The notes: generated from the sequence alone by a model not told the origin. A DNA stretch of 64,000 bases from CAZIJH01 sp964539655 (GCA_964539655.1 CAZIJH010000005.1:20686-84685), one strand, 5' to 3'; shown: positions 32,957-42,078, counted from the first letter of the stretch. Translations and numbers: made by a program.

Positions 32957-34203
32957 AATTCCAGCCAGCGAAAGGGACCAGAGACCTCGTATTCTCTGAC
33001 GCCGCAAACATGCGGAGAATAATAAACATAGCCGCTTCTGTCTTCGAGAAGTTTGGATTCGAGCCGCTGATAACTCCGGCGTTCGAAAGCTTTGAACTTT
33101 TGGCAGCGAAAGGCGGTCTCGGCGAAGCTGTCAAGGACGAGATTTATTTTTTCAAGGACAAATCCGATCGCGAGCTCGGGCTGCGTTTCGATTTGACGAT
33201 GCCGTTCGCTCGCGTCGTTACTTCGAATCCTCAGTTTCCAAAGCCGTTCAAGCGTTACGCTATTGACAAGGTATGGAGATACGACAACCCTCAGGCGATG
33301 AGGTGGAGGGAGTTCTGGCAGGCGGACATTGATGTTGCCGGAAGCAGTTCCATAATCGCCGATGCAGAATGTGTCGCGGCCGCCTGCGAGATTCTTGATA
33401 TTCTTGGTTTTAAAAAATACGAAATCCGAATGAACGACAGAAAAATTTTGCAGGGAATTTTCAATAAGCTTGTAGGAAAGGAAAAAATTGTCGACGCTTT
33501 CAGGATAGTTGACAAGCTTGATAAGATCGGGCCCGACGCAGTTGAGAAAGAGCTTGAAAAAATCGGGGCCAACGGGAAAAAAGTCATGCAGCTGTTAAAA
33601 TACCCAATAGGGAAGCTTGAAAAAGACGAGCCTGAAATTAAGGAAGGATTCAAAGAAATTTCAGAGTTTCTTGAAAACGCAAAGATGTTTGGAATCGAAA
33701 AAAAAGTTGTGATTGATCTGTCGCTTGTGAGGGGGTTGGAATACTATACAGGACTGGTTTTCGAAATAAATCTCGGTGCCGGCGTGAGTTGCGGAGGCGG
33801 AGGAAGATACGACAATCTTTTGGAAAAGATCGGCGGACAAAAAATTCCTGCGACGGGAATTTCTCTAGGTCTCGACAGAATTCTCGAAGTCATGAGGGAA
33901 AAAAATCTTTTTGTTGAAGGCAAAGTTACAAAAGTTTTTGTCGCAAATGTTGACGATTCTAGCAGAAAATATGTCAGTGACGTCGCTGCCAATCTAAGAA
34001 AGAATGGAATAAATTGCCAGACTGATCTGATGGGCAAGAATATCGGGAGGCAGCTCGAGTACGTTAATTCCACCGGAATCCCTTACGCCATAATCGTCGG
34101 CAAAGAGGAAATTAAAAAGAAGAAAGTCAAGCTGAAGGACATGAAGAAGAAAACAGAGAGGGAAATCTCTCTGAACGAAGTCATCAAGATTTTGAAATCG
34201 TGA
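32953..34203 (+). CDS. hisS: Histidyl-tRNA synthetase
   Basis: A class II synthetase of 416 residues. It has motif 1 around PAFESFELLAAKGG, motif 2 RFDLTMPFARVV and YAIDKVWRYDNPQAMRWREFWQADID, the histidine motifs RGLEYYTGLVFEI and CGGGGRYDNLLEKIGG, and motif 3 GISLGLDRIL. The anticodon-binding domain closes the protein. ATG 32953 overlaps the racemase stop, so the two genes are translationally coupled, an unusual pairing of an amino acid racemase and a synthetase. Confidence 0.95.
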   Translation: MKFQPAKGTRDLVFSDAANMRRIINIAASVFEKFGFEPLITPAFESFELLAAKGGLGEAVKDEIYFFKDKSDRELGLRFDLTMPFARVVTSNPQFPKPFKRYAIDKVWRYDNPQAMRWREFWQADIDVAGSSSIIADAECVAAACEILDILGFKKYEIRMNDRKILQGIFNKLVGKEKIVDAFRIVDKLDKIGPDAVEKELEKIGANGKKVMQLLKYPIGKLEKDEPEIKEGFKEISEFLENAKMFGIEKKVVIDLSLVRGLEYYTGLVFEINLGAGVSCGGGGRYDNLLEKIGGQKIPATGISLGLDRILEVMREKNLFVEGKVTKVFVANVDDSSRKYVSDVAANLRKNGINCQTDLMGKNIGRQLEYVNSTGIPYAIIVGKEEIKKKKVKLKDMKKKTEREISLNEVIKILKS

Positions 34204-34207
34204 ATTT

Positions 34208-34306
34208 TTAATAGGTCTGCTCTACAACGAGTCCGCACTTCACGCACGTGAGCTCGCTGCTCATTATTTTGACCTTGCCTTTGCATTCTGGGCATTTGTC
34301 TGCCAT
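34208..34306 (-). CDS. Zinc-ribbon microprotein (32 residues)
   Basis: The frame from ATG 34306 encodes 32 residues with CPEC at 5-8 and CVKC at 21-24, followed by GLVVEQTY. The second half resembles the TFIIB-type zinc ribbon (LTCxxCGLVVE). A longer upstream extension of the frame is possible, but the TATA box at 34338-34348 and an AGGTG about ten bases before this ATG favour the short form. It may bind a larger transcription complex; that is inference. Confidence 0.6.
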   Translation of the reverse strand: MADKCPECKGKVKIMSSELTCVKCGLVVEQTY

Positions 34307-34337
34307 GTTTTTTTTGCACCTGATTACAACAAGACAG

Positions 34338-34348
34338 TTAAATATAAA
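34338..34348 (-). promoter_or_regulatory. TATA box of the zinc-ribbon microprotein
   Basis: The minus strand reads tttatatttaa, predicting a start near 34318, twelve bases before the ATG at 34306. Confidence 0.45.
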
Positions 34349-34478
34349 AGCCTTTTCGCTAGTTTGAAATCTGTTAGCCAAAATCGATAAGATGTCGCGA
34401 GTGTAGAAAGAAATATTTTGCAATTCATATTTTTATTAAAGGAATTTTCGTTGGTGCCGTACCGATTTTGAAGAAAAG

Positions 34479-34490
34479 CTTAAATATAAC
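34479..34490 (+). promoter_or_regulatory. TATA box of the PIN-ATPase-KH gene
   Basis: The sequence cttaaatataac is a good archaeal TATA box. The predicted transcript start is near 34510, about 100 bases before the start codon. Confidence 0.5.
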
Positions 34491-34613
34491 GCGGACAATA
34501 ACAAATTGATTAGAAGATAAAGAAAAAGTTTGAAGATGCTGCCTAATTCTAACTTTTGATTTGATCAGAAAAATTAATCAATCAACTAACAAAAAAGGAG
34601 AAAGTGATTTAAA

Positions 34614-36422
34614 ATGGTAAATAAGATTTGCTTAGACACAAGCATAATTATCGACGGGAAGATAACAGAGCTCGTCGAAAAAGGTTTGATCAAGGATACG
34701 GAACTAATCGTTCCCCTTGCTGTTCTTGACGAACTTCAGGCTCAGGCTTCGAAGGGAAGGGAGCACGGATTTGTCGGTCTCGAGGAATTGAAAAAGATTC
34801 GCGCGATGGCTGACGACAAGAAAATAAAAATAAGGTGCACCGGCGAGCGTCCGAACATGGACGACATAAGGCTCGCGAAATCAGGAAGTATAGACGCAAT
34901 TATTCGCGATGTCGCGAAGAATGAAAATGCTATTCTCTACACCGCGGACTACGTGCAGGCCCTCGTGGGCGACGCCGAAGGAGTGAAAGTAAAACACATC
35001 GCGGCTGAAATAAAAACTTCCGGACTCGGATTCGAAAAATATTTTGATGAAAATACGTTGTCGCTCCATCTCAAGGAAGGAGTAGTTCCTCAGGCGAAAA
35101 GAGGGAAGCCTGGAAAATTCGAACTTACGAAATTGTCGGACAAGCCGGTCACGGACAAGGAGATCGAGGAAATAATCAAGGAAATTTCCGAGGCGACTAG
35201 GATAAGCGACGAAGGATATGTCGAAATAAACAGGGCCGGCGCGCTAGTCATACAGCTCGGGAATTACAGGATCGCCATCGCGCGTCCTCCGTTTTCCGAT
35301 GCACCCGAAGTAACGATAGTCCGTCCTATCGTAAAGCTAACATTGGAAGACTACAGGCCTTCCGAAAAATTGATGCAGAGACTTTCCGAAAAGGCGGAAG
35401 GAATTCTGATCGCGGGCCCTCCTGGGAGCGGTAAGTCCACTCTCGCGAGCTCGCTTGCCGAATTCTACATGAAGAAAGGAAAAATCGTGAAGACGCTCGA
35501 GTCTCCGAAAGATTTGCAGGTCGGTCCTGAAATCACGCAGTACGGTCCGCTCGAGGGAGATTTCGAAAAGACTTCGGACATACTCCTGCTCGTCAGGCCG
35601 GACTATTCGATTTACGACGAGATTAGAAAGACTCGCGATTTCGAAGTATTCGCCGACATGAGGCTCGCTGGAATCGGAATGGTCGGAGTAGTTCACGCTA
35701 GCAAGCCGGTAGACGCGGTTCAGAGATTCATGTCGAGGATGGAACTCGGAATGATTCCTCACGTGATTGACACTGTCATCTTCGTTAAGGACGGAGAGGT
35801 GAAAAAAGTTCTCGATCTCTCGTTGACTGTTAAGGTCCCGACAGGAATGACCGAGGCTGATCTATCGAGGCCAGTCGTGGAAATAAAGGATTTCGAAACA
35901 GGAAATCTTGATTACGAAATCTACACGTTCGGTGAAGAGAACATAATAGTTCCCGTCACAGAAACTTCGAAAAGGATTCCTGGAATCCAGAAGCTTGCGT
36001 CGGAAAGGATTCTTCAGGACATAAGGAAATTCGATCCGTATGCCGAAGTCGAAGTCGTGTCGAACGACAAGGTCGTCGTGAAAGTCGACAACGACGTGAT
36101 CGCAAGATTGATCGGCAAGGAGGGTTCGATGATAAAGTCCATCGAGGAGAAGCTCGGCGTGCACATAGACGTCGAGCCGAAGGTCCCTTCCCTCGGAAAG
36201 GAAATTAATTTCGGAGTGAGGGAGACCGGAAACAGCATCGAACTGGACTTCGACAAAAAGTTCATCGGCAAGACCGCAAGCATGTACGTCGAGGAAGAAT
36301 TCGTATTCTCGGCCACGATCGGAAAGAAGGCCAACATAAAAGTCGCAAAAGATTCCGACATCGGAAGCAAGCTGCTGCGTGGACTGGTCGGCAAGAAAAA
36401 AATAAGGATACTGACCGAATAA
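34614..36422 (+). CDS. PIN domain-PilT-like ATPase-KH domain protein
   Basis: A 602-residue protein conserved in archaea. It has an N-terminal PIN nuclease domain (CLDTSIIIDGK with the first acidic residue, later DAIIRDVAKNENAILYTADY), a secretion-type ATPase domain with Walker A GPPGSGKST near residue 269, and a KH RNA-binding domain near residue 490 (IARLIGKEGSMIKSIEEKLG). The combination points to an ATP-driven RNA-processing or decay enzyme; its substrate is not known. AAAGGAG lies about a dozen bases before the ATG. It converges with the geranylgeranyl reductase gene. Confidence 0.93.
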   Translation: MVNKICLDTSIIIDGKITELVEKGLIKDTELIVPLAVLDELQAQASKGREHGFVGLEELKKIRAMADDKKIKIRCTGERPNMDDIRLAKSGSIDAIIRDVAKNENAILYTADYVQALVGDAEGVKVKHIAAEIKTSGLGFEKYFDENTLSLHLKEGVVPQAKRGKPGKFELTKLSDKPVTDKEIEEIIKEISEATRISDEGYVEINRAGALVIQLGNYRIAIARPPFSDAPEVTIVRPIVKLTLEDYRPSEKLMQRLSEKAEGILIAGPPGSGKSTLASSLAEFYMKKGKIVKTLESPKDLQVGPEITQYGPLEGDFEKTSDILLLVRPDYSIYDEIRKTRDFEVFADMRLAGIGMVGVVHASKPVDAVQRFMSRMELGMIPHVIDTVIFVKDGEVKKVLDLSLTVKVPTGMTEADLSRPVVEIKDFETGNLDYEIYTFGEENIIVPVTETSKRIPGIQKLASERILQDIRKFDPYAEVEVVSNDKVVVKVDNDVIARLIGKEGSMIKSIEEKLGVHIDVEPKVPSLGKEINFGVRETGNSIELDFDKKFIGKTASMYVEEEFVFSATIGKKANIKVAKDSDIGSKLLRGLVGKKKIRILTE

Positions 36423-36425
36423 ATT

Positions 36426-37502
36426 TCAGACGAAATAGTTCATGAGGTCCATGTCGAGATTGTTTAGGACTTTCGTGCCGACGCTCGCCGCGCCCATCAT
36501 GCTGTTCAAAAACAGATCGGATTTAGACGAAATGATCTTGTAAAAGAACAGGCCTCTATTTATCGGATTTGCAAGAACCGATTTCCACTTGTCGTCGTAC
36601 GACTCTTTCAGAAATTGTCCGTCGAATCTCTTGTATTCTATCGCGTCAAGCGCAGCTCTCGCGCAGAATTTCGATCCTATCAGCCCGTAGATTATTCCTC
36701 CGCCAGAATACGGCTTGACTTGGCACGCTGCGTCCCCAACAACCAATACCCTGTCAGCAGAAGTTCTGTTCATCAGTCCGAATCTTATTATTCCGCCGAC
36801 ATCGGGTCTCTCGACTCTGCCGATTCTCATTTTTAAAAATTCCTCGTAATACTTGTTCGCGTTCGGATTTGTGGCGAGTCCTATTCGTGCTACGTTGTTG
36901 TTTTCAGGAACGACCCACGCGAAAAATTTCGGGCAAAACTTTGATCCTATCCAGAGTTCGACGTCGTTGAAATTTCCCTTCGCCGTAGTCTGCACGCCGA
37001 TCAGAAAACTTTTCGGATAATCAAGTCCAGCCTGCTTTCCTACGGAAGAATTTGCTCCGTCGGCGCCGATTAAAATTTTAGCCTTGTAAGTTTTCTTGTC
37101 AGTCTTGATTTTCACGCAGTTGCGCAGGTTCTTGTAAGCGAGAAATCTTTCGCCCGTCGACGTCTTTACTCCCGCTTTTACTGCGGAATTGAAAAGAAAT
37201 TTGTCCAATCCAGGCCTGTTGAGAAGGTACACTGGATTTTTTGATTTTAATACGAATCCGTTTCCGTTCGGCGGAAAAAACTTCGCCTTGCCGACAGTGT
37301 TGATGATAAGTTCGCTCGGAAGATTTGGCACGAGCTCCTTTATTCTCCAGCTCACAAGCCCGGTGCATTTGCAGGGCCGCCCGATTTCGGAATTCTCTTC
37401 GACGAGAACTACGTCCTTCCCCTCTTTCGCTATCAGCTCGGCTGTCTTCGACCCGGTGACGCTTCCTCCCACTACGAACACATCGAGGATTTTTTCAGCC
37501 AT
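36426..37502 (-). CDS. Geranylgeranyl reductase family flavoprotein
   Basis: A 358-residue FAD protein. The dinucleotide motif VFVVGGSVTGSKTA is at the N-terminus, the PCKCTGLVSWRI motif follows, and GDAACQVKPYSGGGI is the second FAD motif. Archaeal members saturate the geranylgeranyl chains of membrane lipids or of polyprenyl carriers. ATG 37502 is preferred to the upstream start at 37547, because the FAD strand begins there. It follows uppS by 13 bases on the minus strand, so reduction of the cis-polyprenyl product is a reasonable role. Confidence 0.87.
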   Translation of the reverse strand: MAEKILDVFVVGGSVTGSKTAELIAKEGKDVVLVEENSEIGRPCKCTGLVSWRIKELVPNLPSELIINTVGKAKFFPPNGNGFVLKSKNPVYLLNRPGLDKFLFNSAVKAGVKTSTGERFLAYKNLRNCVKIKTDKKTYKAKILIGADGANSSVGKQAGLDYPKSFLIGVQTTAKGNFNDVELWIGSKFCPKFFAWVVPENNNVARIGLATNPNANKYYEEFLKMRIGRVERPDVGGIIRFGLMNRTSADRVLVVGDAACQVKPYSGGGIIYGLIGSKFCARAALDAIEYKRFDGQFLKESYDDKWKSVLANPINRGLFFYKIISSKSDLFLNSMMGAASVGTKVLNNLDMDLMNYFV

Positions 37503-37515
37503 CAAAATCAGCAGC

Positions 37516-38223
37516 TTAGGATCCGAAAGTTCTTTTCTGGTCTGCAAACCATTTCAATGCTTTCTTGAATTCTCTCTTCGAGAAGTCGGGCCACAGTGTT
37601 TTGGTGATGTACAGCTCTGCGTATGCGGCCTGCCACAAAAGGAAATTCGAGAGCCTCGACCTTCCGCCCGTCCTGATTACCAGGTCGATCGGGACCGGCA
37701 CCAAGAGATTTTTTTCCACGTCTTTCTGCGTGATTTCGATTCCCGAATTCGCGGCTTTCTTCATGATATTCTTGAAAGCGTTCACGATTTCGTATTTCGC
37801 GCTGTACGAGACGAGTATGTTTATAACTTTTTTCTGGAACTTCGCGGTCTTCCTCATCAGTCTTCCCATTATTGCGAGCAGTTTGGGAGGAAGTTTCTCC
37901 AAGTCTCCTACGAATTTGACTTTGACCTGATATTTCTCGAGCATGTTGAATTTTTCGCTTTCCCATTTCTCGAGCGTCTCGTAATAAATGTCCATGAATT
38001 CCTTGACTTCTTTCTTCGGCCTGTTCCAGTTCTCTTCCGAGAAACTGTAAATAGAGATTTGCGGTATTCCAAGTTCGATGCACCAGTCCAGAAACTTCTC
38101 GACGTTCACCGCCCCGAACCTGTGACCTTCCCATGGAGACATGCCGTGCTCGATTCCCCATCTCCTGTTCCCGTCGATGACTAACGCAAGATGGTTCGGC
38201 AATGTCGATGTATTCTGTCTCAT
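37516..38223 (-). CDS. uppS: Cis-polyprenyl diphosphate synthase (UppS family)
   Basis: The enzyme adds isopentenyl units to a prenyl diphosphate to make the long lipid carrier for glycans. The 235-residue protein has DGNRRW with the catalytic Asp17 and, near the C-terminus, RTGGRSRLSNFLLWQAAYAELY. The YSFSEENWNRP motif also matches. ATG 38223. It sits between an M24 peptidase gene (10 bases upstream) and the geranylgeranyl reductase gene. With the glycosyltransferases at 10-13 kb it suggests dolichol-like carrier metabolism in this organism. Confidence 0.95.
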   Translation of the reverse strand: MRQNTSTLPNHLALVIDGNRRWGIEHGMSPWEGHRFGAVNVEKFLDWCIELGIPQISIYSFSEENWNRPKKEVKEFMDIYYETLEKWESEKFNMLEKYQVKVKFVGDLEKLPPKLLAIMGRLMRKTAKFQKKVINILVSYSAKYEIVNAFKNIMKKAANSGIEITQKDVEKNLLVPVPIDLVIRTGGRSRLSNFLLWQAAYAELYITKTLWPDFSKREFKKALKWFADQKRTFGS

Positions 38224-38233
38224 TTTGCTTACC

Positions 38234-38980
38234 TTAGATTCTAATTAATCTTGACTTAGTTAAAGCTTTTAATCTTTTGCTTTTAAGCATTATGAAACTG
38301 TTTTCAATCCTGCACCCGACGTTGTTCGTGTATATTCCCGGCTCGATCGTGAAAGCCATGTTCGGCTGGAACGTGTAATTCAGTATTTTCTCCAGTTTTT
38401 TCCGTTTCTTTTTGCTGAGTTTGTTTTTCATGGCTATCAGTTTTCTCGACACGCCGATTACCTTCGGGCTGTCGTGTACTTTTTTTCCGAGACCATGGCC
38501 GAGAGAATGTTTCATCTTGAACCCTTTCTCGCGCAGAAAATCGTCGGTCATCTTGTGCAGCGTCCAGCACTTCGTTCCAGCTTTCGCGTTTTTCACCGCC
38601 AGGTTGTAGGCGTCTATTGTTGTCCCGACGATTTTCATTTCTTTTCCGGTGATCTTTCCCTTGACGAAAGGGACTGTCACGTCCGTCTTGTATCCTTTGT
38701 AAGAGGCTCCGAAGTCGATGTATCCGGCGCCTTTGATCACGTTGTTCGTAGCATGTGGCTTGGGGTGCACCATCGACGATCTTTTTCCGCAGGCCACCAG
38801 CGTATGGAAAGACAGCGTGGCTCCCTGCGAATTTATTTTCTTGCCGACTCTTCTTGCCAGCTCCTGCTCGGTTATTTCCTTTTCTTTCAGTGATTTTTCG
38901 ATAAGCGGAATGCATGAATTGCTGATTGACGCTGATTTTTTCAGAAGCCTTATTTCGTTCTCGGTTTTTATCAGTCCCAT
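38234..38980 (-). CDS. M24 family metallopeptidase (aminopeptidase P / methionine aminopeptidase-like)
   Basis: A 248-residue creatinase-fold protein with all five metal ligands: Asp89 and Asp100 (YIDFGASYKGYKTD), His162 (SLGHGLG), Glu213 (TIEPGIY) and Glu226 (CRIENS). The region before has HTLVACGKRSSMVHPKPH, the aminopeptidase P style of N-terminal pocket. The loop near residue 190 is lysine-rich (KNKLSKKKRKKLEK). It likely removes an N-terminal residue before proline. The start ATG 38980 is 54 bases from the divergent M1 aminopeptidase. Confidence 0.87.
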   Translation of the reverse strand: MGLIKTENEIRLLKKSASISNSCIPLIEKSLKEKEITEQELARRVGKKINSQGATLSFHTLVACGKRSSMVHPKPHATNNVIKGAGYIDFGASYKGYKTDVTVPFVKGKITGKEMKIVGTTIDAYNLAVKNAKAGTKCWTLHKMTDDFLREKGFKMKHSLGHGLGKKVHDSPKVIGVSRKLIAMKNKLSKKKRKKLEKILNYTFQPNMAFTIEPGIYTNNVGCRIENSFIMLKSKRLKALTKSRLIRI

Positions 38981-39034
38981 AGAAGTAATTTCGCGACGGA
39001 GTAAATTAATTAATCTTAAAACGAATATTTCTTA

Positions 39035-41551
39035 ATGGAACCCGTCAAGCCGATCAACTATAATATTGTTTTCGAACCCGACCTCCAGAAATTCGAGTTT
39101 ACCGGGAGGGAAAAAATACTCGTAGAGATCGGTAAGCCTACCAAAAAATTGGTTTTGAATTCTGCAGATATCCGAATAACGGGCTGCAATATTAAAATGG
39201 GAAGCAAAATCCTGAAAGCAAAGGTCAAAATGAATTCTGTGGACCAAGAAGTAGAACTGGTTTCGCCAAGTTTGCTGAAAGGAAAAGCTGAGATTTTTTT
39301 GGAATTCGACGGAACCATCAATGGCAAGTTGTCTGGATTTTATAGGAGCAGGTACGAAGGTCCCGACGGAAAGCCAAAATTTTTGGCAACCACCCATTTT
39401 GAGCCAGCTGACGCTCGGAGGATGTTTCCCTGCTGGGACGATCCCGGAAAAAAGGCGACCTTCGACATATCGGTCGTTATCGCCAAAAATTTGGACGCGA
39501 TCTCGAACATGCCGGTCTTGGAAGAGAAAATTAGTGGCAAAAAAAAGATGGTCGTCTTTGACACTACTCCGGTGATGTCAACCTATTTAGTCTATTTAGG
39601 AGTTGGGGAGTTCGAATCTATCCAAGACAATTTGAGAAAAATAAAGATCAGAGTCGTGACTGTTCCTGGAAAAAAGAATCTTGGAGAGCTTGCGTTGAGT
39701 TATTGCAAGAAATTTTTGGATTTTTACGAAAATTATTTCGGAGTAAAATACCCGTTGCCGAAGCTTGACTTGATTGCGTTGCCTGATTTCCATGCGGCTG
39801 CGATGGAGAACTGGGGAGCGATAACTTTCAGGGAAACAAGTCTGCTATACGACAAAAAGAATTCGTCAATCGGAACGATGCAGCACATCGCGGAGACTGT
39901 TTCCCATGAGCTCGTCCATCAGTGGTTCGGTAACTTGGTAACGATGAAATGGTGGAACGACCTCTGGCTCAATGAAAGTTTTGCGACGTTCATGGCCAAC
40001 AAGGCCGTCGATAAATTTTATCCGAAATGGGACTACTGGAGCCAGTTTCTTAGTACAGATACGGCCGATGCCATGAGTCTTGATTCCTTGACCACGTCGC
40101 ATCCGATAGAGATGAAGGTGAAAACTCCTTCGGATGCGGAACAGATGTTCGACGAAATAAGCTATCAGAAGGGAGGCAACATTCTAAGAATGATCGAGAA
40201 TTATTTGGGAGAAGACGCCTTCCAAAAAGGATTGCAGTATTACATATCCAAGCATCTTTACGGGAATGCCACAACTAAAGACCTGTGGCGGGCATTCGAA
40301 AAAGTTTCCAACAAGCCGATAGTAGAAATGATGACCGGAAAGCATGGATGGATAAGTCATGTAGGTTATCCGCTGATAGAAGTAGAACTTGACAATTCTA
40401 AAATAAAATTATCCCAAAAAAGATTTTTGCTCGACCAGTCCGCCGGACAAAATAAATCTTCGTGGATGATCCCCCTGTCGATCGAAACCAATTCTGGAAA
40501 TAAGATGGAATTGATGTCAAGCAGCGAAATGAAAATAGAATTGGGAAATGACCGCTGGATAAAACTGAATTCTGGACATTACGGATTTTACAGAGTTCAA
40601 TATCCCAGACAACTTATTGATAGTTTCAAGAACCTGGTGAGAGAAAAGAAACTAATCAATGTAGACAGATGGGGAATCGAAAGCGACCTTTTTGCTACGG
40701 TTGTTGCCGGAAAGAAGTCAATTAAGGAATATTTCGAATTTATCAAATCCTACTCGAACGAGGAAGACTACCTTGTTCTTTCGGACATAGAGTCCACTTT
40801 GCATTCCATCGATCTTTTGTCCTCTCAAGAAACTTTTTGGCCGGAAATAAAGGAGCAGAATAAAATCTTTTACAGAAAAATTTTGGACAAACTTGGTTGG
40901 GAGCCGAAGAAAGGCGAGAAACATACCGATCCGTTTTTGAGATCGAGCACGCTGCTTTTCTTGGGACGGAACGATGACGAAGATGTTTTGAGGACTGCAA
41001 AAGAAAAATTTGATTTGTTCTTGAAAGACCGCAATTCTCTCCATCCAAATTTGAGGAATGTCGTTTTTGGGTTGGTCGCCTGGCAGGGTGACGAGAAGAC
41101 GTACGATCTTTTGCTAAAACTTTATAGGAATGAAAAAAATCCGGAAGAAAAAAGGAGGCTGCTTATCTCGCTCGGAAGTTTCAAGGATCAAAATCTCTTG
41201 CTAAGAACTTTGGACTATTCTCTCTCTTCAGAAGTCAGATCTCAGGACACATTTTTCCCAGTAATCGTTGTCGCAGGTAACCCGTATGGCAGGAATATAA
41301 TTTGGCCTTGGGTGAAAAGAAATTGGAAACATTTGAGGAAGACATTCGTGATGTCGTCTGTTGCTCTGCTCGGAAGGATTGTAGAAACGTTGTCAGTCAT
41401 CGCGGACGCGAGAAAGGAAAGTGAGATGAGAGAATTCTTTGAAAGGAATCCGGCCAAAGGCACGGAGATGACGATAAACCAGACGCTCGAGAGGCTGCGA
41501 ATAAATTCGAATTTCTTAGAGAGAATGAGAAGCGTGTATGGAAAGCGGTAA
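39035..41551 (+). CDS. M1 family zinc aminopeptidase (ERAP/tricorn F2-F3 type)
   Basis: An 838-residue cytosolic-type peptidase. The exopeptidase motif AAMENWG is near residue 255, and the zinc site HELVHQW with the downstream LNES glutamate is near 291-314. The N-terminal beta domain and a long helical C-terminal domain complete the typical four-domain layout, close to the size of tricorn-interacting factors. It trims peptides released by the proteasome. The start ATG 39035 lies next to the divergent M24 peptidase, so two aminopeptidases are paired. Confidence 0.95.
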   Translation: MEPVKPINYNIVFEPDLQKFEFTGREKILVEIGKPTKKLVLNSADIRITGCNIKMGSKILKAKVKMNSVDQEVELVSPSLLKGKAEIFLEFDGTINGKLSGFYRSRYEGPDGKPKFLATTHFEPADARRMFPCWDDPGKKATFDISVVIAKNLDAISNMPVLEEKISGKKKMVVFDTTPVMSTYLVYLGVGEFESIQDNLRKIKIRVVTVPGKKNLGELALSYCKKFLDFYENYFGVKYPLPKLDLIALPDFHAAAMENWGAITFRETSLLYDKKNSSIGTMQHIAETVSHELVHQWFGNLVTMKWWNDLWLNESFATFMANKAVDKFYPKWDYWSQFLSTDTADAMSLDSLTTSHPIEMKVKTPSDAEQMFDEISYQKGGNILRMIENYLGEDAFQKGLQYYISKHLYGNATTKDLWRAFEKVSNKPIVEMMTGKHGWISHVGYPLIEVELDNSKIKLSQKRFLLDQSAGQNKSSWMIPLSIETNSGNKMELMSSSEMKIELGNDRWIKLNSGHYGFYRVQYPRQLIDSFKNLVREKKLINVDRWGIESDLFATVVAGKKSIKEYFEFIKSYSNEEDYLVLSDIESTLHSIDLLSSQETFWPEIKEQNKIFYRKILDKLGWEPKKGEKHTDPFLRSSTLLFLGRNDDEDVLRTAKEKFDLFLKDRNSLHPNLRNVVFGLVAWQGDEKTYDLLLKLYRNEKNPEEKRRLLISLGSFKDQNLLLRTLDYSLSSEVRSQDTFFPVIVVAGNPYGRNIIWPWVKRNWKHLRKTFVMSSVALLGRIVETLSVIADARKESEMREFFERNPAKGTEMTINQTLERLRINSNFLERMRSVYGKR

Positions 41552-41593
41552 AGCTATATTAAAACAAACAGCTGAATATCGATTTGTCAAGAC

Positions 41594-41691
41594 GGGCCCG
41601 TAGCTCAACTTGGATAGATGCGAAATAATTCGCAGTCCAAAGCATCTCCGTCCTAAGGAGGGGGTTGAGGGTTCAAATCCCTCCGGGCTCA
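41594..41691 (+). tRNA. tRNA-Arg (CCT) with an intron in the D arm
   Basis: The acceptor stem is GGGCCCG/CGGGCTC with discriminator A, and the T arm is GAGGG-TTCAAAT-CCCTC. The anticodon arm TCTCC-GTCCTAA-GGAGG gives CCT. The D stem GCTC requires GAGC on its 3' side, but this is split: G (41617) is followed by 23 extra bases and then AGC (41641-41643). Removing 41618-41640 gives a normal 75-base tRNA, the same length as the spliced tRNA-Arg(TCT). No other gene overlaps it. Confidence 0.85.
41618..41640 (+). other. 23-nt non-canonical tRNA intron in the D stem (between positions 22 and 23)
   Basis: Exon GGAT (41612-41615) pairs with intron GTCC (41635-41638) including one T:G pair. The bulges are AG^A (41616-41618) and AA^A (41639-41641), each cut after the second base. 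Inside, TGCGAA (41619-41624) and TTCGCA (41629-41634) form a perfect 6-bp hairpin with loop ATAA. This is a bulge-helix-bulge splice site. One base of slide in the boundary leaves the mature tRNA unchanged. Confidence 0.7.
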
Positions 41692-41748
41692 CTCAAATTT
41701 CGAGCAATTTTACTCAAGGATTTAAGCTCAATTGTTAATTGATTACGC

Positions 41749-42078
41749 ATGCCAATGTTACATGGTAAACCTACAAAAGAAAATTCTAAAGGAGAGATTT
41801 ATAGCTTTACTGGCGCGTTCTTAAAAAGCGGTATTAATACAGTTGGCGATTTGTTGACAATTTTTGATAAAGATGCAATAGCTAAATTATATGATGTTAT
41901 ACCTAATGCTGTATCTGTTTTTGATATAGAATCTGCCAATAAAAAAATTGATGACGTATCTGGAGGTTCTCATATACCATATGAGATACTATGCCCTGAT
42001 GCAACCGACGAAGCTAGAAAATTGGCACTGAAATACGGCGTTACTATAACCACCCCACGAGAACCTAGATTCCTTTAG
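41749..42078 (+). CDS. Hypothetical protein
   Basis: A 109-residue protein, strongly AT-rich and unlike the housekeeping genes beside it. The middle part (SGINTVGDLLTIFDKDAIAKLYDVI) looks like a helix-hairpin-helix or similar small helical unit, and the N-terminus MPMLHGKPTKENSKG is polar. No family is recognised. ATG 41749 is the only good start. It sits between tRNA-Arg and the large surface protein gene. Confidence 0.5.
   Translation: MPMLHGKPTKENSKGEIYSFTGAFLKSGINTVGDLLTIFDKDAIAKLYDVIPNAVSVFDIESANKKIDDVSGGSHIPYEILCPDATDEARKLALKYGVTITTPREPRFL

Larger units (their letters stand above)
34307..34613. other. Intergenic region with two divergent promoters
   Basis: This 307-base stretch holds the minus-strand promoter of the zinc-ribbon gene on the left and the plus-strand promoter of the PIN-ATPase gene on the right. 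From the plus promoter (34479-34490) to the ATG is about 125 bases, leaving an untranslated leader near 100 bases with an AAAGGAG Shine-Dalgarno near the start. I see no RNA gene or repeat, but the leader is long for this genome. Confidence 0.5.
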
